Part shown: positions 48,489-60,638 of the stretch, piece by piece | How positions within the stretch are numbered: the first letter of the stretch is position 1 | Layout of the letters: every line of letters starts with the position of its first letter | Source of the DNA: Anastatus disparis | Taxonomy: Eukaryota; Arthropoda; Insecta; Hymenoptera; Eupelmidae | Direction: 5' to 3' | NCBI GenBank assembly: GCA_017163975.1 | Contig: JAFFSR010000227.1 | Span: 372,001 to 436,000, forward strand | DNA: 64,000 nt | The notes under the pieces: generated by a model | Database searches by the model: none | What the model was told of the DNA's origin: nothing | The model's input: only the letters and a program-made list of their open reading frames with translations | Program-made: the position numbers and the translations under genes

Positions 48489-51160
48489 ATGTCCCTATCT
48501 AAAATTCAATTAAAATTGTGTAAAAGTTTATTTATCGATCAATCGTCAAACTTAACCAAACTAACCTTGATACGACGTGACTCAAGCGGTTGCCGAGCAG
48601 GCTGGCCTCCTAAAGAACCATGCAAACCTTCAAAACCAGGTTGTGTTGCACCTTCTTCACCAAAGGAAAAATCATCTCCTGAACCTAAAAAACATCCATG
48701 TAATATTGGGGATATTTGCAGACCGCCAAATCTTTGTAAAAATTCTAGTCAACAAGAAAATCTATGGAGAGCACCATTAAAATGTAATTCATCGGATCCT
48801 TTCAAACAACATATACCTCGTAATCCGAATGGTTCTAATGCTGAATGCCCACCTCCAGTAATACCACGATGTGATTCTGATAAATTTCCTTGCCATGATC
48901 GACGTACACATTCAACTTTTCCAAATAAAAACCCATGGACATTAAGTAGATCTCCTAATTGGAGTCCAACATCTAATCAAACTTCAAAAAACACTAATTC
49001 TCCTTCATCGTCGTCGAATATGGGAAAATTGAATTTATCAAGCTCTTGCAAACCACCCTGTTCAAAGTATGTTCTAAATTACAGGCTTTTTTTTAAATAA
49101 AAATCTTTTATTTCAATCGCTGAATTATCTTATTTTACTATTTTACTATTGGAATGTGTAAAAATTGTTACAGTAAACCTCCTCCTGCGCCTCCAAGACC
49201 GCGTGGTGGTGGTAAATCAGATTCGGATGGCCCTTGTGATCCTCCTTATATTCAAGCAAGTCAAACCCCACAAGACCCATGCAAAATTCCATATTATTAT
49301 TTGGACCCATGTGATCCAGAAATGTTGAATTTCAAGTCAGATCCCTGCGGTAAAGGTCCCTGTGGTGGTAGTGGTAGTGATATTGGTCACGGTGGCTGCA
49401 GCGGTGGCGGAGGTAGACCTAGAAGTGGTTGTAGTACCCAATCATCAGCAAAATATTCATCCTGCAGTCAATCACCTAAATGTTCAACAAAACCATCTTG
49501 TCCACCTACTGATAATCCTAATATATTAACACAAGAAGCATGTCGTAAAATTGTACGTGATCCTTGTCCATGCACCGAAGTCTTAGAAACCGGTTACGAG
49601 GGTAATAATGCAAAAAAAATACACACGTCTTTAAGGAAGGATAATCTACAGTATCTTTTCTTATACGTCATAACTCTTTTATCTCGTTTTACAAGGAAAG
49701 ATATTAAGCATAAATTCAAGTGATGTACATTTTTAAATTTTCATGTTATTCCTGTCTGAAGACATATTAATATTGTAATTGTCCATGTTTTAATAAATAC
49801 TAATAGTTATTGTCTAACAATCATGTAATTTTTCTTTGACAATCATTTTTAAATCTTTTGAAAGTCACGTATAATTTTCAATAACGTATATATATTTTTT
49901 GTATCGGCATTATAAATTTAATAGATTTCAATCTATCTCGTTACTATTTATAAACTGTGAAACTATCTCATGAGACTGTTTAACACAAAACTAGACGAAA
50001 AATTTCTTTGAAAAAAACTTTAATTTTAAAATTTTCTTCATGAATATTTGATTTGATCATTCTTAACTTATTGCTGCAAGAAATAAATCTATTTTTAATA
50101 AATGATAATTTGAACGATATTTTTTTAAAACACAAAATTGGAAAAAATATTGGAGAATGTTATTGTCTATCAATTTCTAATACTTATTTAGAATTGTGTA
50201 CTATAAAAGAACGAGAAATAATATAATAGAGAATGAATGAAAATAAAATAACAATTGCTATATTTTATAATCTATAGAAGCAAATAAGGAAAGGAAGAAC
50301 TGGAAAATGATAACACTGTTTGGTACCTTTCCGATGCTCATAATTGCGGCTGGTGTTATATTAGAACAAAAAGCATCTCATCCTGAACCAAGACCAGAAT
50401 ATATCCCTTATGATTATATGTATCGACGTACAAAGGTAATTAAAATTACATTTCAACTAAATTTTCATCCTTTGAACTTGGAATATGTAAAAGTATAAAT
50501 AATTCATAATGTGATTGATTAAATCGAAAGAAAAGCGGTAATTTGGATTTCCCCTGAGTTTATTTCTCTCAATAATTTCTTTTAATGAGTTTGCAGTACG
50601 TGTGTTATTTCTTTTTCTTATATGTTTGTTTTATCAAACTAATACTGGAGGATAAATGGTTTAGTTATTTTTTTCTTCTTTTAATTTCCTTAAAAGGAAG
50701 TCATTGCTGAATACGGCTTGCGGTTTTTTCATATTCTACTGATATTGTATACCAATAAAAATTCGTCATTTTTTTTCCATGTAATTATTAGTTAAGTTTA
50801 TTTCTGTTTTTATTCGTTTTTTAGAAAAAAATACAATCCTCATGAAATTTAATTGTTAAAATTGATAAAAAATATTGAAAATCGACGATCTAATTTTCTA
50901 CTTAGCGATTTCCGTGGGGTGATGGTGACAAATCATTATTCCATAATCCGGAAAGGAATGCTTTACCCGGTATAGGATATGAAGTAGATGACCCTTTTGC
51001 TATACCAGCAGAAGATGCAGAAGATGACGGCGGAGAAGGCCCAGAAGATGTTAAATATAAAAAGAAAAGTCAAAAAAAATATAATACTTCATCAGTTGTC
51101 AACCAACAACTCCCACGCTCACAAGATCGCTCAAACAAATATTACAAAACAGATCGATAA
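48489..51160 (+). CDS. COX6A: COX6A-domain protein with long Pro/Cys-rich N-terminal extension
   Basis: Four exons: 48489-49066, 49174-49601, 50278-50435 and 50906-51160, giving 1419 nt or 472 aa, with GT-AG introns and consistent phases (2, 1, 0). The C-terminal part is cytochrome c oxidase subunit 6A, a single-pass inner mitochondrial membrane subunit of complex IV. W344-K345 opens the membrane segment (ITLFGTFPMLIIAAGVIL, about 347-364). Then come the family motifs RPEYIPYDYMYRRTKRFPWG, GDGDKSLFHNPERNALP and GIGYE. The family is usually about 110 aa. Here about 335 residues precede it, very rich in Pro, Cys, Ser and Gly (KEPCKPSKPGC, PPPAPPRPRGGGKSDSDG, GGCSGGGGRPRSGC), and a 60-residue acidic-then-basic tail follows. 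The N-terminus (SLSKIQLKLCKSLF...LIRR) is basic and amphipathic, consistent with mitochondrial import. Such extensions suggest a tissue-restricted, perhaps male germline isoform; that is inference. AATAAA lies at 51355. Confidence 0.92.
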
Positions 51161-51224
51161 TTCAAAACAAAAATAATCAAAAATTTTATTTTTATATTTG
51201 CTATGAACAAAAAATTAAAAATTC

Positions 51225-51350
51225 TTAAAAAATTGTTAAATTTATCTGAAAAATTGTAAAATCTTTCTAAAACATTGTAAAATATATCTAAAAAATTGTA
51301 AAATCTATCTAAAAAATTGTAAAATGTATCTAAAAAATGATAAAATGTAT
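51225..51350 (+). repeat. 21-bp tandem repeat in the 3' UTR of the COX6A-type gene
   Basis: About six diverged copies of a 21-bp unit with core TCTAAAAAATTGTAAAAT lie between the stop codon and AATAAA at 51355-51360. Confidence 0.85.
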
Positions 51351-51354
51351 ATGT

Positions 51355-51360
51355 AATAAA
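51355..51360 (+). terminator. Poly(A) signal of the COX6A-type gene
   Basis: AATAAA about 195 nt after the stop codon, directly following the tandem repeat. Confidence 0.6.
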
Positions 51361-52742
51361 TATATTTTAAAATCTAATATTATGTTTTTCAATCTAACCA
51401 CTTTTTTTAATGTATTAAGATTGCAATAATAATAGGAACAAAATTATTATTTTTATCGACTCTATATGCCCCAGCTTTACATTAATGTTTTTCGAATAGA
51501 CAAAATTATTATTAAAACAATACTCTCATTAAAATTCTAATAAATCAGACATATTTTTAAATTTATAGTTTAAAAACTACAATGTCAATGATTTTATTTT
51601 CTAACATGAGTAATTTAAATTACATGAGATATATGATATATTTAATTTATGTAATTTAAATGTAAATTTTAAAAAATTCAATATCTATGAAAAATTATAT
51701 AATATTGAAAATTTTAAATTATCAAACGTATTAACATTATTTGAGAAAAATAAAAATTATAGTAAATATTATTATTATTTAATAATTAAAAATTTGAACA
51801 ATATTTTGAAAAATTTACTTTGTCTTCTTATTCGATAAGAGAAAAAATTGCATTCAATTTTTCTTTCATCAATTTTTTTACATCCTTATAGTCTCAACTT
51901 CCTTACTATCCACGAACCTTTTTACATTATTCTAAGAAAAAAAATTTTATCATATTTTTTATATCCAGGTGGCGAGGCGAAGAAGATATTTTGGAAAAAT
52001 GACTGAGAAACAACGCTATACAGCGCCAGCAACACAAAGATATTCTAATGTCTTATCAATAGTTATATTATCCTGAACTGTACAACATATCGTGTCCTTT
52101 TCACTTTTACGGTAAGTTTTAAATAAAAAAACTTTAACGATTTTACTTTAAAAAGAAATTCATAGCTCTTATTGTGTTTATAGTTCTGTAATTTTATTTT
52201 TTAACTAACTTTAGTTTTAATTATATGAAAGTTAATATCGTTCGCGTGTTACGAATCAAAGTGATAATTTTATTAAGTGGCATTTGGAAAGGATATAGAT
52301 AATTAGAGGTTAGCTTAATTTAATTAAAATCATTTCTCAATTTCATGTTTAATTAAGTTTATTTTTATTTTTATTACAGTAATTACTGAAATAAACAAAA
52401 TATTTTCTTTAATTTTATTTATTTCTTTTTTTTCACTTAACGAACATTTTTATTTAAAGTTTGAGATTGCTGGTACTTAAATTTTATCGTTTTCACATAT
52501 TATTCCATCAGCTTTAATTATTTGTTTTTAATAGCGTATTCATATTAATTTCTAAAAGCGTGTTTGATGTTTCAAACAGAATTTATTGAAGCATCAAAAA
52601 GACTAAAAAAAAGAAACAATTAACTTCTCTCTATTGATATTATCTAATTCAACCTACTCTCACTGACATATAGAAAATGATAATTCAATTATAATTTATA
52701 GCAATATTCGATAAAATTGAAAAAAATATTGATAAATAAGTT
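51361..52742. other. Gene-free stretch with one possible exon
   Basis: AT-rich. At 51970-52112 a good acceptor (TTTTATATCCAG) precedes a less AT-rich stretch that ends in a donor (TTACGGTAAGTTTT). It might be an alternative 3' exon of the COX6A-type gene or a leader exon of an unseen gene. Evidence is only the splice-like ends. Confidence 0.35.
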
Positions 52743-52746
52743 TTAA

Positions 52747-53136
52747 GAGGAGGCCGTATCATTCTGTCCTTGTCTAATCTAAATTTTCGTTATTATAAAT
52801 AAATAAAATATTTTCATAGAAAAGTAAGACAACCGCCCAATAGAGCAAAAGACAAGCAAACGATTCTTTTTTATGAAAAAATATGAAATTTTGATTATTT
52901 TTCGAATGAAGTCTGAAACGGAAAAACAATCGAACTTGATTGAGTTGATTGACCTGTTTTTTCGTTTCAGACTTCATTCGGAAAATAATCAAAATTTCAT
53001 ATTTTTTTATAGAAAAAAATCGTTTGCTTGTCTTTTGCTTTATTGGGCGGTTGTCTTACTTTTCTATGAAAATATTATATTTATTTATAATAACGAAAAT
53101 TAAGATTAGATAAGGACAGAATGATACGGCCGCCTC
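52747..53136. mobile_element. 390-bp palindromic MITE, copy 1 (TTAA target)
   Basis: Two arms of 182 bp (52747-52928 and 52955-53136) are almost perfect reverse complements around a 26-nt loop. Termini are GAGGAGGCCGTATCATTCTG and CAGAATGATACGGCCGCCTC. TTAA stands on both sides (52743-52746 and 53137-53140), as for piggyBac-type insertion. The same-length copy at 58709-59098 is in the opposite orientation. Mirror-image reading frames on the two strands are a product of the palindrome, not genes. Confidence 0.93.
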
Positions 53137-53140
53137 TTAA

Positions 53141-54410
53141 TGACAAGGTTGTACCGCGTCTAATCGATTCTACTTTACTTCAAAGCGTATATGCCGCAAT
53201 GGTCATTAAATTAAATTTTAATATTTAATATTTTTTTTCAAGTAGAAAGAAGGCTTATTTTATTTCCATACAAGAGCAAAATTTTTTACTTTTATCACTA
53301 TCAAATGTTCACAATATTTTATATGACTTATCAATTTTTAACAATAAATTTTTTCTGCTTTAATAAATAATTAATTTAATAATTTCTTTAATAATTATTG
53401 ACGTATATGAAAATAAAGAAGATTAGCAACAGGTCAGTTTGCAATGCGGTTTTATCGTTTATTTTTATTTTCTGCTAATTTATTCTCATATAAACTTCTG
53501 GACAAAGTTTTTAAATTACTCTCTAGTAATTCTTAATACAATTAATTTATTTTATTAAGGTTTGAAAATTTTTTTCTTTTTAATCGAATTGATTGATCAC
53601 CGCACATGCATGCTGGCACATCGGATCGTAGTTACAATCCACAGCCATTAAACAGAAAGAAAGAATTAATTGATCTAATTTTACGAAAGAATTAAAAAAT
53701 TTTTTGTTGACTTATCAATTATTAAATTTTCTAGAAACTTATTAAAAAGCACTAATCCGATTTCTAACTTAAAAAACTATAACTTATTCTCATAGTACTT
53801 TAATTTACAATAAGATTCTAACTTATGAAAAACTCGGTCGAACGTTATATTTCAATTTTTTTCAAATAAAAACCCAATTGTTATATAACTTAGCTTATCG
53901 ATTAAACCATATAAACCTTTAAAAAAATCTTACTCTACGTCAGAAAAGCAAAGGTACAGGTCGGTATACTCGTTGAACTGTGTACATAAAATTATACCGA
54001 ATAAAAATTCTGACGTCACGAAGGAGGATCTTCATCTCGTTTCTCTTTGCGGTGCAAGTAAAAGCAAAAGCAGTTACTTTTCTTTCAAAGTAAAAAAAAA
54101 GAAAAAACATCTTTAACCTCGCAAAGCGGAAAAGTCCTTGAATATATTCGTCACTACTTTTACTCTATGCACAGTCGTAAAGCAACTAATTATCATTTGC
54201 ACTGCGTATCACTTTAGAAAAATAAAAAGAATAAGAAAAGTACTAACATAGCTTTTCTTTTTTATATATACATCTAACCTCACATCTTAAAGTGTTAAGG
54301 TAAGTTGTTGAGAGCGAAATAATTGGGTACGATTTAAAAGTGTGAGATGTTTAATGTAACATTTTTTAATTAACAGTTCTTATCTACAATAAATTGTTTT
54401 TATTCTATTT
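53141..54410. other. Gene-free AT-rich stretch
   Basis: No gene, RNA or clear repeat was recognised. A less AT-rich patch at 53930-54070 has no motif I can name. Confidence 0.5.
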
Positions 54411-54530
54411 AACGTCGATGTATTTGTTTGTGAAGAAAGCACAAGCATCTTATAGAGTGGTGCTTGTATAAATTAGCTGAGCGCGGGATTCGAACTCGAA
54501 TTACGATTGAAAATGTTTTTCTAACTTTTA
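54411..54530 (-). mobile_element. tRNA-derived SINE, 3' fragment
   Basis: On the minus strand a box B (GAGTTCGAATCCCGC) is followed by TACAAGCACCACT, TTCACAAACAAATACA and TCGACGTTAAATAGAATAAA. The same order occurs in the SINE at 58589-59190. The box A half appears missing or too diverged, so the copy is truncated. Confidence 0.65.
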
Positions 54531-54599
54531 TAAAATCATTAAATCTACAAATCAAAATTGGAATAATGTGGATTTTCGTAAATTTAATTTTAATAAATA

Positions 54600-54700
54600 G
54601 TTTTTTCCCATACTCCGGCCAAAATGCCACTTGGGATAAAAATGTGACACTTTAGGCCGGCATTTTCACCCCACGTAGCATAATATACTATTTTTAAACG
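54600..54700. repeat. Fragment of a dispersed repeat
   Basis: The end GCATAATATACTAT and the preceding TTTCACCCCACG match the end of the repeat at 58331-58450 (TTTTACTCACTTG, GCATAATGTACTAT). GGCCGGCATTTT pairs with AAAATGCC about 30 bp earlier. Confidence 0.4.
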
Positions 54701-56100
54701 TTCGATGAAGTAATATATTACGTATTAGTAGAATGTAAATAAGTACATGAAATGCAATAGCACGTTTTATTCTTGTCAATTTTAGGTCAAATACGAAAAA
54801 TTAATTGCATCTTTTTTATACAATAATATCCTTTGTATTATAATATCCAGCAAACTATTAAAATATTCATCAGATTTTTTCTTTAATTTAAATAAATATC
54901 TATAGTGAAATAGATTAAATTTTTCGTTAATTAAAAATATGATTGTTTTTTTAAATTTTTAATATAAAAATTCGAATTTAAATGAAACCTTATTTTTTCT
55001 GGTAAAGTTCCATCTTTAAATTAAAATATAAATATAGTCACATGCCATTATAATATTGAAAAAAATTACAACATTTGTGTTGTATAGTTGGAAAAGTTAT
55101 ATAGTTAAAAATCAATAAAAATTTTTAATTTCTTGAGATCTAAGTAATTCATATTGAAATTGAAAAATTAATAAATCATCTTATATATAATAAAGCTCTT
55201 AAACATCAAGCAAAACTTTCCTTCGTATATAACAAGCGACTTGAGTCATAATTTTGTATACATAACCTATATAGGCATGCCTGAATCAGAAATGGAAATA
55301 CAAGCTTTTCGCGTGGTTGGAAGCGCAAACTTATATAGATAATATAAATATATAAATAATTTATGTATTTTTAACGAGTTGACTTTTTCTTTTTACGTAT
55401 TTTTCGAAAAACTATTGTTATTCTTATTAGCATAATAAAACTTAGAAAACTTTAATCTCAAAAACTTATTTTTATATTCTAAAGTAATAAAAAAACTTTT
55501 CTATTCTAAAATTTAACTTCGTCAAACTCATCTTAAACTTTTGTTACTGTCATAAGTAAAAATGATATGTTACGAATTTCTAGTTTGACACGATTTTCAA
55601 CTAGGTAACAGAAGTAAGCAAAATTATCTTTTTCACTTGAACTTATGATAAATATAAACTTATAATTTACTAAAATCTCAGAATGTAGAACCAATAAGAA
55701 TCCACTTTTTTACGACCTCATAGAATTCTATTTGATACAAGAAGAAAATCTGCTTGAAAGAAAAAAAGATATTCTATTAGCAACTAGCAGAAATATTTTC
55801 TAAGCAACTAAATTAAATATGTTGAATCTTCATTTTTATTTTAGTCATTAAATATAAATAGATTTCTATTTAACTCAAGAACTAAGAATTAAATAAATTT
55901 TTTTTTACTTTTTTTTTACTTTTCAGCAAATCTTAAAATTCAGTATTTTAATGATTTTTAGATATTCTATTAAAGATAAACTAAAATGCGTACACATTTT
56001 TCATAAAGAAATACATTTTTTTTAAATACTAAACGGGCATTTTTTGCCCAATAACATTTTAAGTATACATTTAAAGATAATAGAATTGACGTATTATTTA
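54701..56100. other. Gene-free AT-rich stretch
   Basis: Nothing recognisable was found on either strand. Confidence 0.5.
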
Positions 56101-56137
56101 ACGTGGTGTCAACCCACGGCAGAGTCAGTGAAAAAGC

Positions 56138-56213
56138 GACCAGACGGGGAATCGATCTCGCGCCAACGAGAATACAAGTACCGCGCCTTAGGCACTACGC
56201 CACCGAACCCAAC
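56138..56213 (-). mobile_element. tRNA-like sequence (SINE head or tRNA pseudogene)
   Basis: On the minus strand GGTGGCGTAGTGCCTAAGG resembles box A and a D arm, and AGATCGATTCCC resembles box B (one mismatch). The anticodon arm does not fold cleanly. No convincing acceptor stem or poly-T end was seen, so it is not called as a working tRNA. Confidence 0.5.
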
Positions 56214-58182
56214 GTTAACGATTTCTTTTAGATTTTCATTTTTCTGCGTATATACGGATACGGATAAAGCGTTCTAAACATTTTTCAATTGCGTTAAAAG
56301 TCCTTAAATAGTTTTTAACAAATTTTCAGAATATTTAATACATTTCTGCATGAAATTATCAAGGATAAAGTATAAAAGTAAAATTATTAATTTTAAAAAA
56401 AATTTAATTAATTTCTTTAAGAATTCAATTTTACAAGAAATTTAAAAACTCAATTTCAACATTGTGTTAGATAAACGTTATCAAAATTCTGTAATATCTA
56501 ATAATTATATAAAAAAAATAAATCTAATCATTCTGTTGTCTCTACAATGCTGTAACTTACTCAATAATAATCCTTAAAAGCTTTAGAATTTTATTGCTTT
56601 TAAATGAGCATTCTTTAGCCTCTTTGATATTAATAAAATTTTCATTGAAATCTCATTGTACAAATATTTTTTTTCTTCTTTATTTTTCCATTCAAAGGAT
56701 CAAATATTTTTTTCTTTTTTTTTATCCTTTACTAGTTCGCATACAGACATCCTTTTAGACCTTCGATTTGCATTGACCTCGTACCAAATGTAAGAGATAT
56801 AGAAAGCAAAAAAAAAAGTCTATAAGAAGAATCGTAGAAAATTCTCTCACGACATAAAATGCAGTCGATATACTTTCAATAAACAAGTTGTACGACGTAG
56901 AACGTCACAATTTATTGATATAATATCTGTATTACGCCGTTATTTGAATATTGTCCTTACTATAACTGCTTTTCTTTTTCAAAATAATAAATATCTACAT
57001 AAATTTTCTTTCCTTTATTTTTTTCTCTCCTTGTATATTATTTACATGAATTGCAAGCTTATTGTTAGGAAATATTCGAGTATAAGATACTTAAAAAATG
57101 CTTTGATGATAGATAAAAATAAATAAATTTTATTTTACTTATTTTTCACTGAAAAGTTTTTTTGCTTCATTAAAAAAGATTGTAGTTTTCTATAAAGCTT
57201 GTCTTAAAAATTTTCTTATTTGATCAATCAATAGGTTTCTGAAAGTAAACGAGCAAAATTTTTTTCTTTAATAATGAATTTTAAAAGATTTTTTTATGAC
57301 ATTTAGACGCTTTAAAGTGAAAATCAATAACGTTAAATGAAGCGATAAAATTTTCATTTGATATAAATCTTTAAAATGGATTTTCTAGTAGATTAGATTG
57401 TTTATACGATTTTTATTTTCATTATGAAAAATATAGTTCAAAACCAATATTTTTTCCGAAATCATATTATTTTTATTTTCAAAAGAATAAACGGGATAAT
57501 TCAAAAGTAGAGAACCAATAAAAGAGCTTTCACTTTGAAAACCAAATGAAAATTGCATATCAGAACAAAAATTTTTATTGATTTTAATTTCAAAGAAATA
57601 TATGAAATTTATTTTTTTCTTATAAAATTTAACAATTTCATTCGGAAAGCTGTAAAAGCTCTTTTTATAAACCTTCTCGACACAACAATCTTATTTATTT
57701 GACAAAAAAATTTCATTTCTTCAATAATTTTTATTATTTTCTTCTATAAAATAAATTAAAAATAACACAGAATCATTAAAACTTTATTGATATAAATTAA
57801 AACGAATTTGCAATTGAAATAAACAAAAACAAACATAATATTGCTACTTTGAACTCAATATTTTTAATCATTTGTCTCATTGATTATGACTGTAACCAAA
57901 CAGAATAATTCTCCTCGCTACTAAATTCATGAATTTGAATTTTTTTTTAAGTTAATATATGAGAATATTGTCCTTTATATAATTAATTTTTTTAATACGA
58001 TGATAATTAAGATAGATTTTAACGCGATCCCTGATTAACACACCATACCGAAATCTTTGACTACCGATGGATGGTCAGCTACTTCTGTGACCAACAATCA
58101 ACCGATACTCAATGAGGTCGGATTTTTAAGAGTCGCGATATAAATGGCACATACACTAATTTTCTTTCGAAAAAAAGTTAGA
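56214..58182. other. Gene-free AT-rich stretch
   Basis: No gene, RNA or repeat was recognised apart from long poly-A and poly-T tracts. Confidence 0.5.
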
Positions 58183-58258
58183 GGTACCTGGCCAGGATTC
58201 GAACCCATGCCCTCCGCGTTGAAGGCAAGAGCTCTATCCTTTACGCCACCGCGGTCTC
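58183..58258 (-). mobile_element. tRNA-like sequence (SINE head or tRNA pseudogene)
   Basis: On the minus strand GTGGCGTAAAGGATAGAGC (box A region) and a perfect box B GGTTCGAATCC are correctly spaced. The anticodon stem is weak and would place UCA in the loop, which argues against an ordinary decoding tRNA. It is probably a different SINE family from the one at 58589. Confidence 0.55.
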
Positions 58259-58330
58259 CTCTCCCGGTGACTTTAAAACTTATAGAATTGAATAAGTTTG
58301 AATTTTTTTATTAAATATTAATATTAGACC

Positions 58331-58450
58331 ATTGTTGAGGTAGAAATAAAGCACAATATGCAATTTGGGAGTAAAGACTTATTACTCCCTTAGAAATTTG
58401 CTCCCCTCGTGAGAAATATGGAATTTTACTCACTTGTTGCATAATGTACT
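58331..58450. repeat. Dispersed repeat fragment
   Basis: Carries ATTGTTGAGGTAGAAATAAA (also at 2384-2403) and AGCACAATATGCAAT, the complement of part of 2018-2065. It ends in a GCATAATGTACTAT motif shared with 54600-54700. This is an interspersed element present at both ends of the window. Confidence 0.55.
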
Positions 58451-58588
58451 ATTCACATATTTTAAATGAATCCATTTCTCTAATATCAAATAAGCGTAAA
58501 AACATAATGAAAAAAAATTGTATTATAAATAATAGTTACATGTATCAACAATAATTTACTGTATGTTGACTAAAAAAAATAAATTACA

Positions 58589-59190
58589 GAGGTCGTCAGT
58601 GGCTCAGTCGGTAGTACCATAAATTCGTAATTTCAAGGACCCGAGTTCAAATCCCGCTTGCGGTGGCTGATTGATACAAGCACCACTGTATGTAATATAT
58701 GTGCTTAAGAGGCGGCCGTATCATTCTGTCCTTGTCTAATCTAAATTTTCGTTATTATAAATAAATAAAATATTTTCATAGAAAAGTAAGACAACCGCCC
58801 AATAAAGCAAAAGACAAGCAAACAATTCTTTTCTATGAAAAAATATGAAATTTTGATTATTTTTCGAATGAAATCTGAAACGAAAAAACAGTTCAATCAA
58901 CTTAATCAAGTTCGATTGTTTTTCCGTTTCAGACTTCACTTGAAAAATAATAAAAATTTCATATTTTTTCATAGAAAAGAATCGTTTGCTTGTCTTTTGC
59001 TCTATTGGGCGGTTGTCTTACTTTTCTATGAAAATAGTTTATTTATTTATAATAACGAAAATTTAGATTAGACAAAGACAGAATGATACGGCCTCCTCTT
59101 AATTATTCACAAACACTTTGAAAATCTTTATCGCTAATTAGCATCGTACTAATAGTATAAATATAGCGACGTTAAATAAAATAAAAAAAA
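58589..59190 (+). mobile_element. tRNA-derived SINE interrupted by a palindromic MITE
   Basis: The head has box A (GTGGCTCAGTCGGTAG) and box B (GAGTTCAAATCCCGC) at tRNA spacing, then GGTGGCTGATTGATACAAG and CACCACT. The body resumes after the MITE with TTATTCACAAACAC and ends in GCGACGTTAAATAAAATAAA. The order matches the SINE fragment at 54411-54530. About 200 bp without the insertion. Confidence 0.75.
58709..59098. mobile_element. 390-bp palindromic MITE, copy 2, nested in the SINE
   Basis: Same length, arms, loop and termini as 52747-53136, but the 26-nt loop and the terminal G/C differences are in reverse complement, so it is inserted in the opposite orientation. TTAA flanks it at 58705-58708 and 59099-59102. 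It splits the SINE between TGTGC and TTATTCACAAAC. Confidence 0.93.
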
Positions 59191-59879
59191 TATAAATAAA
59201 TAAATTACTTTATCTTTACATTATATGAATAAATTACTTACGCTTCTTTTCAATTGTCAACTAATTGAATTAAAACATGTTTAGAATTTTCTCAAAACAT
59301 GAAAATTAAAATACATGTAAATGAACAATGAAATTATCAAGAAAATCTATCATCATTATACTATATAAAAAGGTAAAATGAGAAAGGTCGTTACAGCGCA
59401 GAAAAATTATTTTTTCTTCATTTTTTTCTATTAATTTCTTTGATATTCTTTTTTTCGTTGTTTAATTTTTTTTTATCAAAAGATTAACTTATAATATACG
59501 CGTATATAAAGCAATACGTAAATCCCTAGATCCGATAAATTTTAATGAAAGCTCTCGTGTCATTCGTCAAGGAAAATAGTATAAAATATATTATTCGAGT
59601 TAGAAAGAGATGAAAAATAAAAGAAAGATAAAGTTATACTCATGCAAGCTATTCACATAATTTATGTAACGTGCTTTTGGGATTCGTAATAACTTGCTGA
59701 AACCATTCATTAACATTGCGGCTAAAGTAATAAGCTTGTTAGAAGAAGCTTCTTACGTATCTGTCACTACTGGATTCTTTTTCTTTGCCTCTTCTTCTTC
59801 ATCTTATTTTTTTCTTTTTCATAAATTCCATTTAGACGATTAAAATGAAGAAAGCAATACGGAAACGTTCGTTCAAGTA
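59191..59879. other. Gene-free AT-rich stretch
   Basis: Nothing recognisable was found. Confidence 0.5.
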
Positions 59880-60109
59880 CCGTAAAGGACGTAGTTCCTG
59901 ATCAGGGCGTAATTTCTGATCATTATTTATTATAAGTCATAATCTATAAGATTTTAGTAGGAAAAACTTTTTTTTTATTTATGAGAAAAAATAGATTGAG
60001 CGTAAGAAATGCTTCGTTTGTGTGAAAAAGAAATACACTTTTACTTTTTTACATGTAAATATGTGATCAGAAATACCTCCTAAGTGATCAGAAATTACGT
60101 CCTTCACGG
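59880..60109. mobile_element. 230-bp MITE, copy 2 (TA target)
   Basis: Same length, orientation and termini as 35044-35273, with only scattered substitutions. TA stands on both sides (59878-59879 and 60110-60111). Confidence 0.92.
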
Positions 60110-60638
60110 TATTATGAGAATCTTTTAAGTCAATGGGTATAAATATTTAATATTTATATTATATTTGCTTTAGTTCAATTAGACTTCCATTTAATCGATT
60201 TTCACATCTTTTCATTAATCTATTAGTCTATAGCAAATATAAATTAAGTTAGGTCTAACCTGCAAGATAATATTTGCTATATTATATACTTATATATGAA
60301 CAAAAACAAGTCATAATAATGAATATTTATTCATTATTTATCATCACAAGGTTTTTAGGAGTTTGCTATAGGACAAATTAATCTCAATTTTACCACTTTA
60401 AAGAAAATCTTTTTTACTAGACATTAAGCTGCTATCATCTTATTTTTACTAGAATAATGTTCAAGTTTTAAATTATCTTGATTCGATATGTCTGATTATT
60501 ACGATTAAAATTTTTCTATTATTATCCTCCACTTGAATTTCAATTTCGTGCAAGGTAAAGCTTAAATTACTTGAAAAATTTTTAATTTTTTATACAATAA
60601 CAGTATTAAAATATAAATTTGAATGTGCACAAAATAAT

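Noticed and set aside
52774..53103. Mirror-image 70-80 aa reading frames on both strands, repeated at 58736-59071
   Set aside because: They are produced by the two arms of the 390-bp palindrome. The encoded peptides are the same on both strands and show no known domain.
56138..56213. Functional tRNA gene on the minus strand
   Set aside because: Box B has a mismatch and the cloverleaf does not close; treated as a tRNA-derived repeat.
58183..58258. Functional tRNA gene on the minus strand
   Set aside because: Box A and box B are good, but the anticodon stem is weak, the loop would read UCA and no poly-T terminator follows closely. SINE or pseudogene is more likely.
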